The notes below the pieces were generated by a model that was not told the origin of the DNA, searched no databases, and worked only from the letters and a program-made list of their open reading frames with translations. A stretch of DNA of 64,000 nt, taken from contig NZ_JANJTZ010000068.1 in assembly GCF_024710845.1 (NCBI RefSeq), positions 1 to 64,000 of the forward strand, in the 5' to 3' direction. Below are positions 1 through 8,731 of this stretch, in pieces. Position numbers and translations under genes: made by a program. Source of the DNA: Mesorhizobium sp. (GTDB lineage Bacteria; Pseudomonadota; Alphaproteobacteria; Rhizobiales; Rhizobiaceae). How positions within the stretch are numbered: position 1 is the first letter of the stretch; each line of letters opens with the position of its first letter.

Positions 1-137
1 ATGGTCATGCCGATCATGCCATAGAGGTTGCCTTGTCGCGAAGTTTCGGGCGAGGACAGGCCGCGCAACGACAGGATGAACAGAACGGCGGCGACCAGAT
101 AGGCCGCGGCGGTCAGATTGACAGCCAAGGATGACAT
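1..137 (-). CDS. pntB: NAD(P) transhydrogenase beta subunit PntB, N-terminal part
   Basis: This is the first 45 codons of the membrane beta subunit of the proton-translocating NAD(P)+ transhydrogenase; the rest lies beyond the left edge. The start is the ATG at 137, 12 bases after the pntAB stop. The translation opens [17 protein letters not shown] and runs into a first hydrophobic helix ending in [14 protein letters not shown], which is typical of PntB N-termini. Gene order pntAA-pntAB-pntB on the minus strand is the usual alphaproteobacterial split-alpha arrangement. The identification rests on the short visible part plus its neighbours. Confidence 0.9.
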   Translation of the reverse strand, partial: MSSLAVNLTAAAYLVAAVLFILSLRGLSSPETSRQGNLYGMIGMT

Positions 138-149
138 GCTGCGCGCTCC

Positions 150-569
150 CTATTTCTTTTCTTTTTTCTTGTACATGCCCAGCATGCGCTGGGTGACGGT
201 AAAGCCGCCGAAGATGTTCACCGAGGCGAGCACAAGGGCTGCGAAGCCGAAGCCGGTCGCGAGCCCCGAAGCCGAGATGCCGACCGCCAGAAGCGCGCCG
301 ACCACGATGACCGACGAGATCGCGTTGGTGACCGCCATCAGCGGCGTATGCAGCGCCGGCGTCACCGACCAGACGACGTAATAGCCGACGAAGATCGCCA
401 GAACGAAGATCGCAAGGCGGAAGACGAAGGGATCGATCGCCCCGCCCGACACGCCATGCGCGATGGCTCCGGCGGCATCCGCGATCTTGTCGTCCTCCAG
501 CGCCATGCGCACGGAGGCGGCTGCTTGCTCGAGCTGGTCGAGCGCCTGTTCAAGCGCCGATTTCTCCAT
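150..569 (-). CDS. pntAB: NAD(P) transhydrogenase subunit PntAB (alpha 2)
   Basis: This 139-residue protein corresponds to the membrane segment that in E. coli forms the C-terminus of PntA. It starts with a charged amphipathic stretch ([14 protein letters not shown]) and then has three or four hydrophobic helices, with [20 protein letters not shown] near residue 70 as the conserved family signature. It ends in a lysine-rich tail. The ATG at 569 overlaps the pntAA stop by one base and has a GGGGGA Shine-Dalgarno; a GTG three bases upstream is possible but not needed. Translation is probably coupled to pntAA. Confidence 0.93.
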   Translation of the reverse strand: MEKSALEQALDQLEQAAASVRMALEDDKIADAAGAIAHGVSGGAIDPFVFRLAIFVLAIFVGYYVVWSVTPALHTPLMAVTNAISSVIVVGALLAVGISASGLATGFGFAALVLASVNIFGGFTVTQRMLGMYKKKEKK

Positions 570-1801
570 CACGCGTCCCCCTTCTTGGGCTTGGCGGCGG
601 CCTTGGGCTTCGCAGACGCTTTCGCAGCGGCAGGCTTCGCTGCCGGCGCCACCTCCGCGATCGGGGCCTCGGCCGCCTTGGCGAAGGCCGGATGCACCAC
701 CTGACCGCCGTTGGTCAGCATGGTCGCCTTCTGCAGCTCGTCCTCAGGACTGATCCGGATCGTCTTCGCTGCCTTGTCGACCATCGTCTCGAGGAAGGCG
801 AAGAGGTTCTTGGCGTAGAGCAGCGAAGCCGACGCCGCGACACGGCCCGGAACGTTCAGATGGCCGACGATCTTCACGCCGTTCGCCGTCGTCACGACCT
901 TGCCGGGTTGAGCGCCGTCGACATTGCCACCGCGCTCGACCGCCAGGTCGACGATCACCGAGCCCGGCTTCATTGAGGCGACCATCGCCGCCGACACCAG
1001 CTTCGGCGCCGGCCGGCCGGGGATCAGCGCCGTGGTGATGACAATGTCCTGCTTGGCGATGTGCTCTGCAGTCAGCGCCGCCTGCTTCGCCTGGTATTCC
1101 TTGGACATTTCCTTGGCATAGCCGCCGGCGGTCTCGGCCGCCTTGAACTCCTCGTCCTCGACGGCGAGGAATTTCGCGCCGAGCGAGGCGACCTGTTCCT
1201 TGGCGGCGGGCCGCACGTCGGTCGCGGTCACCACCGCGCCCATGCGCCGCGCGGTCGCAATCGCCTGCAGGCCGGCGACGCCGACGCCCATGACGAAGAC
1301 CTTGGCGGCGGGCACGGTGCCGGCCGCCGTCATCATCATCGGCAGCGCGCGGTCATATTCGGCAGCCGCGTCGATCACGGCCTGGTAGCCGGCCAGATTG
1401 GCCTGCGAGGACAGCACGTCCATGACCTGGGCGCGCGTGATGCGCGGCATGAACTCCATCGCGAATGCCGTAAGCCCCGCCTTGGCCATCGCCTGCACGG
1501 CGGCGTCGTTGCCGTAGGGGTCCATCGTCGCGATGACCACCGCGCCGCTCTTGTAGCCCTTGAGGTCCGATGGCCGGCGCACGCGCAACACGATGTCGGC
1601 CTTCGACACGTCGGAAGCCTTGCCGATCGAAGCGCCTGCCTTGGCGAACTCCTCGTCTGGAATGCGCGAGCCCTGTCCCGCGCCCGCCTCGACGATCACG
1701 TCGAAGCCAAGCCCCGCAAGGCGCTTGACGGTATCCGGCGACGCGGCGACGCGCGGTTCTCCCGCACCCCCCTCAGCCGGCACAAAGATGATCTGCCCCA
1801 C
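569..1801 (-). CDS. pntAA: NAD(P) transhydrogenase subunit PntAA (alpha 1, NAD(H)-binding)
   Basis: This 410-residue cytoplasmic subunit binds NAD(H) and passes hydride to NADP+ on PntB, using the proton gradient to make NADPH. The Rossmann motif GVGVAGLQ is at residues 172-179, followed by the AlaDH/PNT NAD-binding domain. The last ~25 residues are an Ala/Lys/Pro-rich low-complexity tail ([20 protein letters not shown]), common in rhizobial PntAA. The start is GTG at 1801, about ten bases after GGGAGGA. It heads the pntAA-pntAB-pntB operon. Confidence 0.95.
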   Translation of the reverse strand: MGQIIFVPAEGGAGEPRVAASPDTVKRLAGLGFDVIVEAGAGQGSRIPDEEFAKAGASIGKASDVSKADIVLRVRRPSDLKGYKSGAVVIATMDPYGNDAAVQAMAKAGLTAFAMEFMPRITRAQVMDVLSSQANLAGYQAVIDAAAEYDRALPMMMTAAGTVPAAKVFVMGVGVAGLQAIATARRMGAVVTATDVRPAAKEQVASLGAKFLAVEDEEFKAAETAGGYAKEMSKEYQAKQAALTAEHIAKQDIVITTALIPGRPAPKLVSAAMVASMKPGSVIVDLAVERGGNVDGAQPGKVVTTANGVKIVGHLNVPGRVAASASLLYAKNLFAFLETMVDKAAKTIRISPEDELQKATMLTNGGQVVHPAFAKAAEAPIAEVAPAAKPAAAKASAKPKAAAKPKKGDA

Positions 1802-1893
1802 GCCTGGTTATCCTCCCTGGAAGTCGAGCCTGCGGGATGCACCCGCCACAGATATGACGATCCGTCCGAGCGGCGCTCGGCCGCCGACAGAGC

Positions 1894-2121
1894 CTAGCGA
1901 AGCAGCAAGATGCCGACCGCGCAGATCAGCACGAAAAGGATCGTCGAGGAGATGAAGCCGCCGCCGGCGAAGAAGCCGAACGCCATGGCGACCATCAGCG
2001 CCGCGCAGATCAGCGAGCCGTATTTCACGAGATGGATGAACAGCGAATAGGTCTTTTCGTGCTCGGAATAATCCATCTTCGCGCCCATCTCGACCGGACC
2101 CGTCGGCGAATGATCAGCCAT
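1894..2121 (-). CDS. aa3-type cytochrome c oxidase subunit IV
   Basis: This 75-residue protein has a short polar N-terminus with the family hallmark MDYSEHEKTYSLFI, then two hydrophobic helices. It matches the bacterial aa3 oxidase subunit IV family (COX4_pro_2), a small accessory subunit of the terminal oxidase. I place the start at the ATG at 2121 (MADHSPTG), nine bases after AGGGG; an upstream in-frame ATG would add MQGKLT. It lies just upstream of pntAA on the same strand, an adjacency often seen in rhizobia. The other oxidase subunits are not in this window. Confidence 0.88.
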   Translation of the reverse strand: MADHSPTGPVEMGAKMDYSEHEKTYSLFIHLVKYGSLICAALMVAMAFGFFAGGGFISSTILFVLICAVGILLLR

Positions 2122-2215
2122 AGTCAGTTTCCCCTGCAAAGTGACCGTGGGCCGACATAGCGAAAACTGTTGGGCAGGGCAATGGCGGGTTTAGCCGCAG
2201 CTGTCGATAGGCTGC

Positions 2216-3187
2216 TCAGACCGAAGCGGCGGCGGCGATATAGATGCAGTAGCAGAGAATCAGGCCGATTCCCTCGAGTCGTGAGAGCAGCCGGCCGCTT
2301 GACGCCAGAACCAATGTCAGCACCGCCGCGGCGATCAGGACTGGAAAATCGAAACGCACAACGCTCTCCGGGATGGAGATCGGCTCTAGCAGCGCGATCA
2401 GGGCTCCGATTCCGAGGATGTTGAAGAAGCACGAGCCTATCGCATTGCCGAGGGCGAGGCCGGGACGACCCCGCAGGGCTGCGACGACCGACGTGATGAA
2501 TTCGGGCGACGTTGTGCCGATCGCGACCACGGTGACGCCAATGACAGCATCCGACACGCCCAGGCCCTGCGCGAGCAGCACGGCGCCATCGACGAAGGCG
2601 CGTCCGCTGAACACGATAAGAAGGATGCCGCCCAGCATCAGGCTCACCGCGCTCGCCACGGGATAGGCGCCGAACCACCGGGCGAAGGCGAAACGCCACC
2701 CTTCCCGCTGCGCCAGATCCGCCGTGGTTTCGTCGCCGACGTCGTCCGCAGCGGAACTCCGTCGGGCGACCGACCAAAGGTAGAGCGCAAGCAGCGCGAG
2801 CATCACAACACCGGCGATCCAGTCGAAGGCGAAGAATGAGCCCCAGGCAACGAAGGACCCGGTCGTCGCGATCAGGGCGGCGCCTTCACGCTTTATGAAG
2901 TCACTTGGAATGGCGATGGGGGCGATGACCGCCGCAATGCCGACGATGGCAAGGCAATTGGCGATATTCGCTCCGACGATGTTACCGATCGCTATGCCAG
3001 GAGCGCCGCTGAGCACGGCGGACACGGCGGTCGCCGTCTCCGGCACCGAAGTGCCGAAACCGACCAGCGTCAAACCTATCAGCAGTGACGAGACGCCCAT
3101 CCGCTGGGCCAGACCGACGGCACCACGCACAAGCAGGTCGGCACCGACGATGAGGCCCGCCAAGCCGCCGAGAAGTGAAAGAAGCAT
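2216..3187 (-). CDS. Calcium/sodium antiporter, CaCA family (YrbG-like)
   Basis: This 323-residue inner-membrane protein has the internal two-fold repeat of Na+/Ca2+ exchangers. The first alpha repeat carries GFGTSVPE at residues 43-50 and GNIVGANIAN near 68. The second carries AIGTTSPEF at 222-230 and GNAIGSCFFN near 247. A hydrophilic acidic loop (RRSSAADDVGDETTADL) separates the halves. About ten transmembrane segments are visible and the length is normal for the family. The exchanged ion cannot be fixed from sequence alone; Ca2+/Na+ or Ca2+/H+ exchange is expected. It appears monocistronic. Confidence 0.9.
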   Translation of the reverse strand: MLLSLLGGLAGLIVGADLLVRGAVGLAQRMGVSSLLIGLTLVGFGTSVPETATAVSAVLSGAPGIAIGNIVGANIANCLAIVGIAAVIAPIAIPSDFIKREGAALIATTGSFVAWGSFFAFDWIAGVVMLALLALYLWSVARRSSAADDVGDETTADLAQREGWRFAFARWFGAYPVASAVSLMLGGILLIVFSGRAFVDGAVLLAQGLGVSDAVIGVTVVAIGTTSPEFITSVVAALRGRPGLALGNAIGSCFFNILGIGALIALLEPISIPESVVRFDFPVLIAAAVLTLVLASSGRLLSRLEGIGLILCYCIYIAAAASV

Positions 3188-3341
3188 GCTGGTTGGATTC
3201 CCGATCGCCGACGGTCGGAGCCTTGTCGCGTCCGCGCATCATTGTGCGGTGCAGCGGATAGCATGGCAACGGTGCAGCGACAGGCTTCGTTAAGCCGGCC
3301 CTCGAGGGCGAGCCGTTCTCGCCTTCAACTCGGGCTGACGT

Positions 3342-4175
3342 CTACGCCAGCCAGCGCTTCCGCCGCTTGTAGTGCTTGACGTCCTTGAACGAGCGCCGGC
3401 CCTCGCCGCCGATGCCGAGGTAGAATTCCTTGACGTCCTCGTTCTCGCGCAGCGCATGCGCTTCGCCGTCGAGTACGATGCGGCCGGATTCGAGGATATA
3501 GCCGTATTTGGCGTAGCGGAGCGCGACGTTGGTGTTCTGCTCGGCGAGCAGGAAGGACACGCCCTGCTCCTCGTTCAGCTTGCGCACGATCTCGAAGATT
3601 TCCTCGACCAGTTGCGGCGCCAGCCCCATCGACGGTTCGTCGAGCAGGATCATTTTCGGCCGGCTCATCAGCGCGCGGCCGATCGCCGTCATCTGCTGTT
3701 CGCCGCCCGAGGTGTAGCCTGCCTGGCTCGTCCTGCGCACCTTCAGACGCGGGAAATACTCGTAGACCATGTCGAGGTCCTGGCGGATGGCGGATGCCCC
3801 GTCGCGGCGCGTGAAGGCGCCCGTCATCAGATTGTCCTCGACGGAGAGATGGCCGAAGCAGTGCCGGCCCTCCATGACCTGTATGCAGCCGCGGCGGACG
3901 AGTTCGTTCGGCGACAGCGACTGAATCTCGTTGCCCTCGAACAGGATGTTGCCCTTCGTCACTGCGCCGCGCTCGGCCTGGAGCAGGTTGGAGATCGCCT
4001 TCAGCGTCGTCGTCTTGCCGGCCCCGTTGGCGCCGAGCAGCGCCGTGATGCCGCCTTGCGGCACGGTCAGCGACACGCCCTTCAGGACGAGGATGACGTG
4101 ATCGTAGATCACCTCGATGTTGTTGATCGACAGGATCGGCTGAACCGTCTCGGCCATTGGCGCTGCGTTCGACAT
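3342..4175 (-). CDS. Liv-type ABC importer ATP-binding protein (LivF-like)
   Basis: This is the second ATPase of the branched-chain-amino-acid-type importer encoded upstream. Walker A GANGAGKTT is at residues 48-56, the signature TSGGEQQ near 155-161, and Walker B MILLDEPSMGL near 175-185. At 277 residues it is longer than typical LivF (about 235) because of an N-terminal leader and a basic C-terminal tail (FKDVKHYKRRKRWLA). The ATG at 4175 is chosen because the frame upstream has no family similarity. It is the last gene of the minus-strand operon. Confidence 0.92.
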   Translation of the reverse strand: MSNAAPMAETVQPILSINNIEVIYDHVILVLKGVSLTVPQGGITALLGANGAGKTTTLKAISNLLQAERGAVTKGNILFEGNEIQSLSPNELVRRGCIQVMEGRHCFGHLSVEDNLMTGAFTRRDGASAIRQDLDMVYEYFPRLKVRRTSQAGYTSGGEQQMTAIGRALMSRPKMILLDEPSMGLAPQLVEEIFEIVRKLNEEQGVSFLLAEQNTNVALRYAKYGYILESGRIVLDGEAHALRENEDVKEFYLGIGGEGRRSFKDVKHYKRRKRWLA

Positions 4176-4242
4176 CAGGCTGCTAACCCCCGCCCTTTCC
4201 GGATTGAAAGGCCGGCCCGGAAACCGGGCCGGCCAATGTAAC

Positions 4243-5556
4243 TTACTTGCACTCGTCGTTGAGGGGCCACGGCGCGTTGGCGGTCGCGTATTCCTTGGCC
4301 TTCTCGATTTCGAGCGGCTCGATCGCAGCACGGTCGGGCTTGATCAGGTCGGACGCCTTGACGAACTGCTTGCCGTCCCATTCGAGCATCCAGGCGCCGC
4401 CATGGCCCGTGTGGTCCGCGCAGCTCGTCTTGAACGGCACGATCATGCCTTCCATGCCGAGTTCGGCCAGCTTCGCTTCGTTGATGTCGAGGTTCTCGAG
4501 GCCCCAACGCACCTGTTCCGCGTTCGGAACCTTGACGTTGAATTTGGCTTGGGCCGCCTTGATCGCCTCGACCGACATCATCGAGATCAGTACGCCGCGC
4601 TGATAGAACACCCAGTCGAACTCGCCCTCGGCCTGGTTGATCATCGATTTGCCAGCATCGACGACGTGCTTCTTGATGTCCTGCATCGCCTTGGAGGCAG
4701 AGTTCGGCACGCTCCACGAAACGGCGCGGTAGCCCTTGCCCGCGTCGCCGACGAGCTTCAGGTCACCGTCGAGCGACGACCACCAGATTCCGATGAACTG
4801 GTTCATCGGATATTTCGTCTTGACCGCCTCGGTGATGGCGCCGGCGTTCATCGCGCCCCAGCCCCACATCAGCACGAAATCGGGCTTCTCGCGGCGGATC
4901 TGCAGCCACTGGGCCGACTGGTTCTGCATCTCCTTGAGACCGACCGGGATCGGCAGGAAGGTGAAGCCGTGCTTGGCGGCGAGCGCCTCGAGCAGCGGGA
5001 TCGGTTCCTTGCCGTAGGGATGGTCGAGATGCAGGAGCGCGATCTTCTTGCCCTTCAGGCTGTCGAGATTGCCCTGCGAGATGTTCTGCAGGATCATCGA
5101 AGCCCCGTCCCAGTAGGACGACGGCGGATTGAACGCCCACTTGAACGTCTTGCCGTCCGCCATCGGCGAGAAACCGTAGCCGGGCGCCAGCACCGCTATC
5201 TTGTCGACATTCGACTTCGGCAGGACCTGCAGCGTGATGCCCGTCGACCAGGGCTGGGTAACAGCGGCGCCGGCCTTGGTCTTCTCGTAGCACTCGACAC
5301 CCTTTTCGGTGTTGTAGCCGGTCTCGCATTCCTCGTAGTTGATCGTCACGCCGTTGACGCCACCGTCGCGCGCGTTCAGCATCGCAATGTAGTCGCGCTG
5401 TCCGTTCATCAGCGGAATGCCGGTCGCGGCAAACGGCCCGGTCCGATAGGACAGGTTCGGCAGGTTGATCGCATCCTGCGCGAACGCCGGCGCAGCGAAC
5501 GCTGCCGCCAGCGCCAAGCCGGATGCGAGGAGCGCGGTTTTTGCAAGTCTCTTCAT
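4243..5556 (-). CDS. Liv-type ABC importer substrate-binding protein
   Basis: This 437-residue periplasmic protein has a clear Sec signal peptide (MKRLAKTALLASGLALAAAFAAPAFAQ, positively charged start, hydrophobic core, AFA-Q cleavage site). The mature part fits the Peripla_BP_6 / LivK-like family that supplies ligand to LivHM. The start at 5556 follows GGAGGAAATGAC. Because the operon encodes an acyl-CoA ligase, the ligand is more likely an aliphatic or aromatic carboxylate than a branched-chain amino acid; that is inference from context. Confidence 0.92.
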   Translation of the reverse strand: MKRLAKTALLASGLALAAAFAAPAFAQDAINLPNLSYRTGPFAATGIPLMNGQRDYIAMLNARDGGVNGVTINYEECETGYNTEKGVECYEKTKAGAAVTQPWSTGITLQVLPKSNVDKIAVLAPGYGFSPMADGKTFKWAFNPPSSYWDGASMILQNISQGNLDSLKGKKIALLHLDHPYGKEPIPLLEALAAKHGFTFLPIPVGLKEMQNQSAQWLQIRREKPDFVLMWGWGAMNAGAITEAVKTKYPMNQFIGIWWSSLDGDLKLVGDAGKGYRAVSWSVPNSASKAMQDIKKHVVDAGKSMINQAEGEFDWVFYQRGVLISMMSVEAIKAAQAKFNVKVPNAEQVRWGLENLDINEAKLAELGMEGMIVPFKTSCADHTGHGGAWMLEWDGKQFVKASDLIKPDRAAIEPLEIEKAKEYATANAPWPLNDECK

Positions 5557-5658
5557 GTCATTTCCTCCACTAGTCCGTTTTCCCGATGTGGTGGGGTGAA
5601 CCAACCCCATTTTTCTGCGGCAAGGAAACCAGTCCCTGGCCGCGATCAGCGCCGCCCC

Positions 5659-6735
5659 TCAGTGAGGGAACGGCCAGATGATGAGCTTCTCCCTGAGAAC
5701 CGCCCAGAACCGCGCCAGCCCGTGCGGCTCGACGATCAGGAAGAAGATGATGAGCGCGCCGACGACCATGGTGTTGAGGTGCTCCACCATCGACGAGCTG
5801 ACAGGTATGCCGAGCGCGCCCGGCAGGTAGCTCAGCACCACCGGCAGGGCGACGATCAGCATGGCACCGAGATAGTTGCCGAGGATCGAGCCCAGCCCGC
5901 CGATGATGACGATGAACAGCACGCGGAACGACAGCGGTATGTCGAACAGGTTCGGTTCCGCGGCACCGCGCCAGAGGAACACGAACAGCGCGCCCGCGAT
6001 CCCCACGATGTAGGACGAGACGAAGAACGCCGACAGCTTGGCCTTCATCAGATTGATGCCGACCAGTTCGGCGGCGATGTCCATGTCGCGCACCGACTTC
6101 CAGATCCGCCCGATTCGCCCGCGGGTGATGTTGATCGCGAGCATCGTGACGACCGTGACGACGGCCAGCACGAAATAGTACTGCGTGATCGCCTTGGCGT
6201 TCGGGCCTGCCACGACCACGCCGAACATCTCGATCGTCGGTACCTGGATCGCGCCCGAAGCGCTGTAATTGTAGAGCCAGGCCCACTTCTCGAACAGCCA
6301 GACGAGGAAGAACTGTGCCGCAAGCGTCGCTATGGCGAGATAGAAGCCCTTGATCCTCAGAGATGGCACGCCGAACGCGACGCCGACGGCGGCGGAGAAG
6401 AAGCCCGACATCGCGATCGCCACCAGGAGATTCACCTCCGGGAAGATCGTGATGATCTTGTAGCAGGCGTAGGCACCCACACCCATGAATGCGCCGGTGC
6501 CGAGCGACAATTGCCCGGCATAGCCGGTCAGGATGTTCAGCCCGAGCGCCGCCAGCGTATAGATCAGCACCGGCACCAGAAGCGCCTTGAAGGCGAATTC
6601 GTTCGCGGTGAGGGGCAGCACGACCCAGGCGACGACGAGGATGATGCCGAGCAGGATCGCATCCTGCCGAACCGGGAACAGCGCGTGGTCGGCCTCGTAG
6701 GTGGTCTTGAACTGGCCTGCGGTTCTGTAGAGCAT
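5659..6735 (-). CDS. Liv-type ABC importer permease (LivM-like)
   Basis: This 358-residue integral membrane protein has the LivM layout: early helices followed by the conserved LSLGTGAFMGVGAYA segment, and the cytoplasmic coupling loop RIGRIWKSVRDMDIAAELVGIN that docks the ATPase. The C-terminal part GGLGSILGNYLGAML is also typical. The ATG at 6735 is eight bases downstream of the livH stop with GAGG upstream. It pairs with the LivH-like permease to form the translocation pore. Confidence 0.94.
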   Translation of the reverse strand: MLYRTAGQFKTTYEADHALFPVRQDAILLGIILVVAWVVLPLTANEFAFKALLVPVLIYTLAALGLNILTGYAGQLSLGTGAFMGVGAYACYKIITIFPEVNLLVAIAMSGFFSAAVGVAFGVPSLRIKGFYLAIATLAAQFFLVWLFEKWAWLYNYSASGAIQVPTIEMFGVVVAGPNAKAITQYYFVLAVVTVVTMLAINITRGRIGRIWKSVRDMDIAAELVGINLMKAKLSAFFVSSYIVGIAGALFVFLWRGAAEPNLFDIPLSFRVLFIVIIGGLGSILGNYLGAMLIVALPVVLSYLPGALGIPVSSSMVEHLNTMVVGALIIFFLIVEPHGLARFWAVLREKLIIWPFPH

Positions 6736-6742
6736 CAGATCC

Positions 6743-7702
6743 TCACACCCGCTCGATGATGCGTTCGCCGAACAGGCCTTGCGGCCGGAACAGGAGCACG
6801 ATCAGCGCCAGAACGAAGGCGAACCAGGTTTCGGTATTGCCGCCGAGGATCGGCTGGCCCCAGTAGATCTCGAACAGCTTCTCCAGGATGCCGATCGCCA
6901 GCCCGCCGACGATGGCGCCGAGCACGCTTTCGAGCCCGCCCAGCATCAACACCGGCAGCGCCTTGTAGGCGATGACCTCGAGCGCGAAGGAGACGCCGGC
7001 GCGGGAACCCCAGACGATGCCGGTGGCGAGCGCAATGACGCCGGCGATGAACCAGACCACGACCCAGATCGTCGAAAGCGAGATGCCGACTGACAGCGCC
7101 GCCTGGTGGTCGTCGCCGAGCGCGCGGATGGCGCGCCCCATCTTCGACTTGTTGAGGAAGAGGAGGAGCGCCGCCACGAGGAGGACCGCGCCGACCACTG
7201 CCGTCACGTCGCGCTGCTCGATCGACAGGAAGCCGCCGAACGGTTCGAACTCCCACGATCCGGTCGGGATGCCGAGCTGTTCGGTGATCATCACCTTGTT
7301 CTCGCCGCCGAAGATGATCTCGCCGAAGCCGATCAGGAACAGCGTGATGCCGATCGTCGCCATGAACAGGATGATGTCGGGCTGGTTGACGAGCGGGCGC
7401 AGCACGACGCGTTCGATCGACATCGCCAGCAGATACATGACGCCCAGCGTCAGCGGCAGAGCCAGCCATGCCGGCACGCCCTTCTCATGCAGGCCGACCA
7501 GCGTCAGAGCCGCGAACACCACCATGATGCCTTGCGCGAAGTTGAAGATGCGCGAGGATTTGTAGATCAGCACGAAACCGAGCGCGATGAGGGCATAAAG
7601 CACGCCCGAGACGAGCCCCTCCCACAGCACCTGCATGAGGAAGTCGGGCGCGCCGAACATGTCGGCGAAGGGCTTGATGAGGATGGAATTCAGGAAATCC
7701 AT
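6743..7702 (-). CDS. Liv-type ABC importer permease (LivH-like)
   Basis: This 319-residue membrane protein has about eight hydrophobic helices. LivH hallmarks are YALIALGFVLIYKSSRIFNFAQG in the first quarter, the coupling loop KMGRAIRALGDDHQAALSVGI, and GGLESVLGAIVGGLAIG near the C-terminus. It starts at ATG 7702 with AAAGG upstream. It lies between the DUF3096 gene and livM in the same operon. Confidence 0.94.
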   Translation of the reverse strand: MDFLNSILIKPFADMFGAPDFLMQVLWEGLVSGVLYALIALGFVLIYKSSRIFNFAQGIMVVFAALTLVGLHEKGVPAWLALPLTLGVMYLLAMSIERVVLRPLVNQPDIILFMATIGITLFLIGFGEIIFGGENKVMITEQLGIPTGSWEFEPFGGFLSIEQRDVTAVVGAVLLVAALLLFLNKSKMGRAIRALGDDHQAALSVGISLSTIWVVVWFIAGVIALATGIVWGSRAGVSFALEVIAYKALPVLMLGGLESVLGAIVGGLAIGILEKLFEIYWGQPILGGNTETWFAFVLALIVLLFRPQGLFGERIIERV

Positions 7703-7744
7703 GCCGTTGGCCTTTCAGTGTCCGGCGCGCATTGGTTCATTGGA

Positions 7745-7894
7745 TCACCCGGCCAGTTGCGGGAACAGGCCGAGCAGGCCCACCACGATCAGGTAGATCG
7801 CGACGATGTAGTTGAGCAGTCGGGGCATCACGAGGATGAGCACGCCGGCGACGAGCGAGACGAGCGGTGTGAGGGGAAGCGTCGAGAAGTCCAT
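7745..7894 (-). CDS. DUF3096-type small membrane protein inside the importer operon
   Basis: This 49-residue open frame starts at ATG 7894, eight bases after AAAGGA. It reads MDFSTLPLTPLVSLVAG, then LILVMPRLLNYIVAIYLIVV, ending GLLGLFPQLAG, so it holds two hydrophobic helices joined by a PRLLN turn. The pattern PLVxLxAGxLILVxPRLLNYIVAIYLIxxG is that of DUF3096 proteins, whose function is unknown. It lies tightly between livG (12-base gap) and livH (42-base gap) on the same strand, so it is almost certainly co-transcribed with the transporter. An accessory role in the importer is only inference. Confidence 0.82.
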   Translation of the reverse strand: MDFSTLPLTPLVSLVAGVLILVMPRLLNYIVAIYLIVVGLLGLFPQLAG

Positions 7895-7906
7895 GATCGT
7901 ATCCTT

Positions 7907-8731
7907 TCAGTGAGCGACGCCGAGATAGGCGTCGATGACGTCCTTGTTGGACTTGACCACCTCCGGCGTGCCGTCGGCGATCTTGCGTCCGTAGTCGAGA
8001 ACGACCACCCGGTCGGAAAGGTCCATGACCACGCCCATGTCGTGCTCGATCAGCGCGATCGTGGTGCCCCGCTGCCTGTTCACGTCGAGGATGAAGCGGC
8101 TCATGTCCTCTTTCTCTTCGAGATTCATGCCCGCCATCGGCTCGTCGAGGAGCAGGAGCGACGGCTCCATCGCCAGCGCCCGGCCAAGCTCGACCCGCTT
8201 CTGCAGGCCGTAGGGGAGCTTGCCGACGGGCGTGCGGCGGATATGCTCGATTTCGAGAAAGTCGATGATCTCCTCGACCTTCTTGCGGTGCTCGATCTCC
8301 TCGGCCAGCGCCGGTCCGTGCCAGAGCATCTGCCAGCCGAGCCCGCGCTTCATCATCACCGAGCGCCCGGTCATGATGTTGTCCAGCGTCGACATGCCCT
8401 TGAACAGCGCGACGTTCTGGAAGGTTCGCGCGATGCCCTGGCCTACCGCCTGGTGCGGCTTCATGCCGACGCGTTCCTTGCCGCGGAAGATGATCTTGCC
8501 TTGCTGCGGCGTGTAGAAGCCGTTGATGACGTTGAGCATCGAGGTCTTGCCGGCGCCGTTCGGGCCGATGATCGCTCGGATCTCGCCCTTGCGGATGTCG
8601 AAAGAGATGTCGGTGATCGCCTTGACGCCGCCGAAGGCGAGCGACACGTTGCGCAGGTCGAGCAGGACTTCGCCATCGGCGATGCCGTCCTGCGTCACGG
8701 TGAAATTGTTGTGATTCACGGGACTGTTCAT
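7907..8731 (-). CDS. Liv-type ABC importer ATP-binding protein (LivG-like)
   Basis: This 274-residue ATPase has Walker A GPNGAGKTS at residues 56-64 and Walker B LLLLDEPMAGMN. Its signature region is LPYGLQKRVELGRAL instead of LSGGQ, as is usual for LivG-type subunits. The ATG at 8731 overlaps the ligase stop (ATGA, 8728-8731), so translation is probably coupled. Upstream in-frame codons have no family similarity. With LivF it powers the LivHM pore. Confidence 0.93.
   Translation of the reverse strand: MNSPVNHNNFTVTQDGIADGEVLLDLRNVSLAFGGVKAITDISFDIRKGEIRAIIGPNGAGKTSMLNVINGFYTPQQGKIIFRGKERVGMKPHQAVGQGIARTFQNVALFKGMSTLDNIMTGRSVMMKRGLGWQMLWHGPALAEEIEHRKKVEEIIDFLEIEHIRRTPVGKLPYGLQKRVELGRALAMEPSLLLLDEPMAGMNLEEKEDMSRFILDVNRQRGTTIALIEHDMGVVMDLSDRVVVLDYGRKIADGTPEVVKSNKDVIDAYLGVAH

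Noticed and set aside
3307-3323. Hairpin GGCGAG-CCGTT-CTCGCC after the importer operon
   Set aside because: A short stem without a T tract on the minus strand; it could be chance in GC-rich DNA.
4204-6759. 851-codon open frame opposite the importer binding protein and LivM genes
   Set aside because: It spans two clear genes and their intergenic gap, with a composition typical of antisense translation (DRR, RHR and EH runs) and no start signal.
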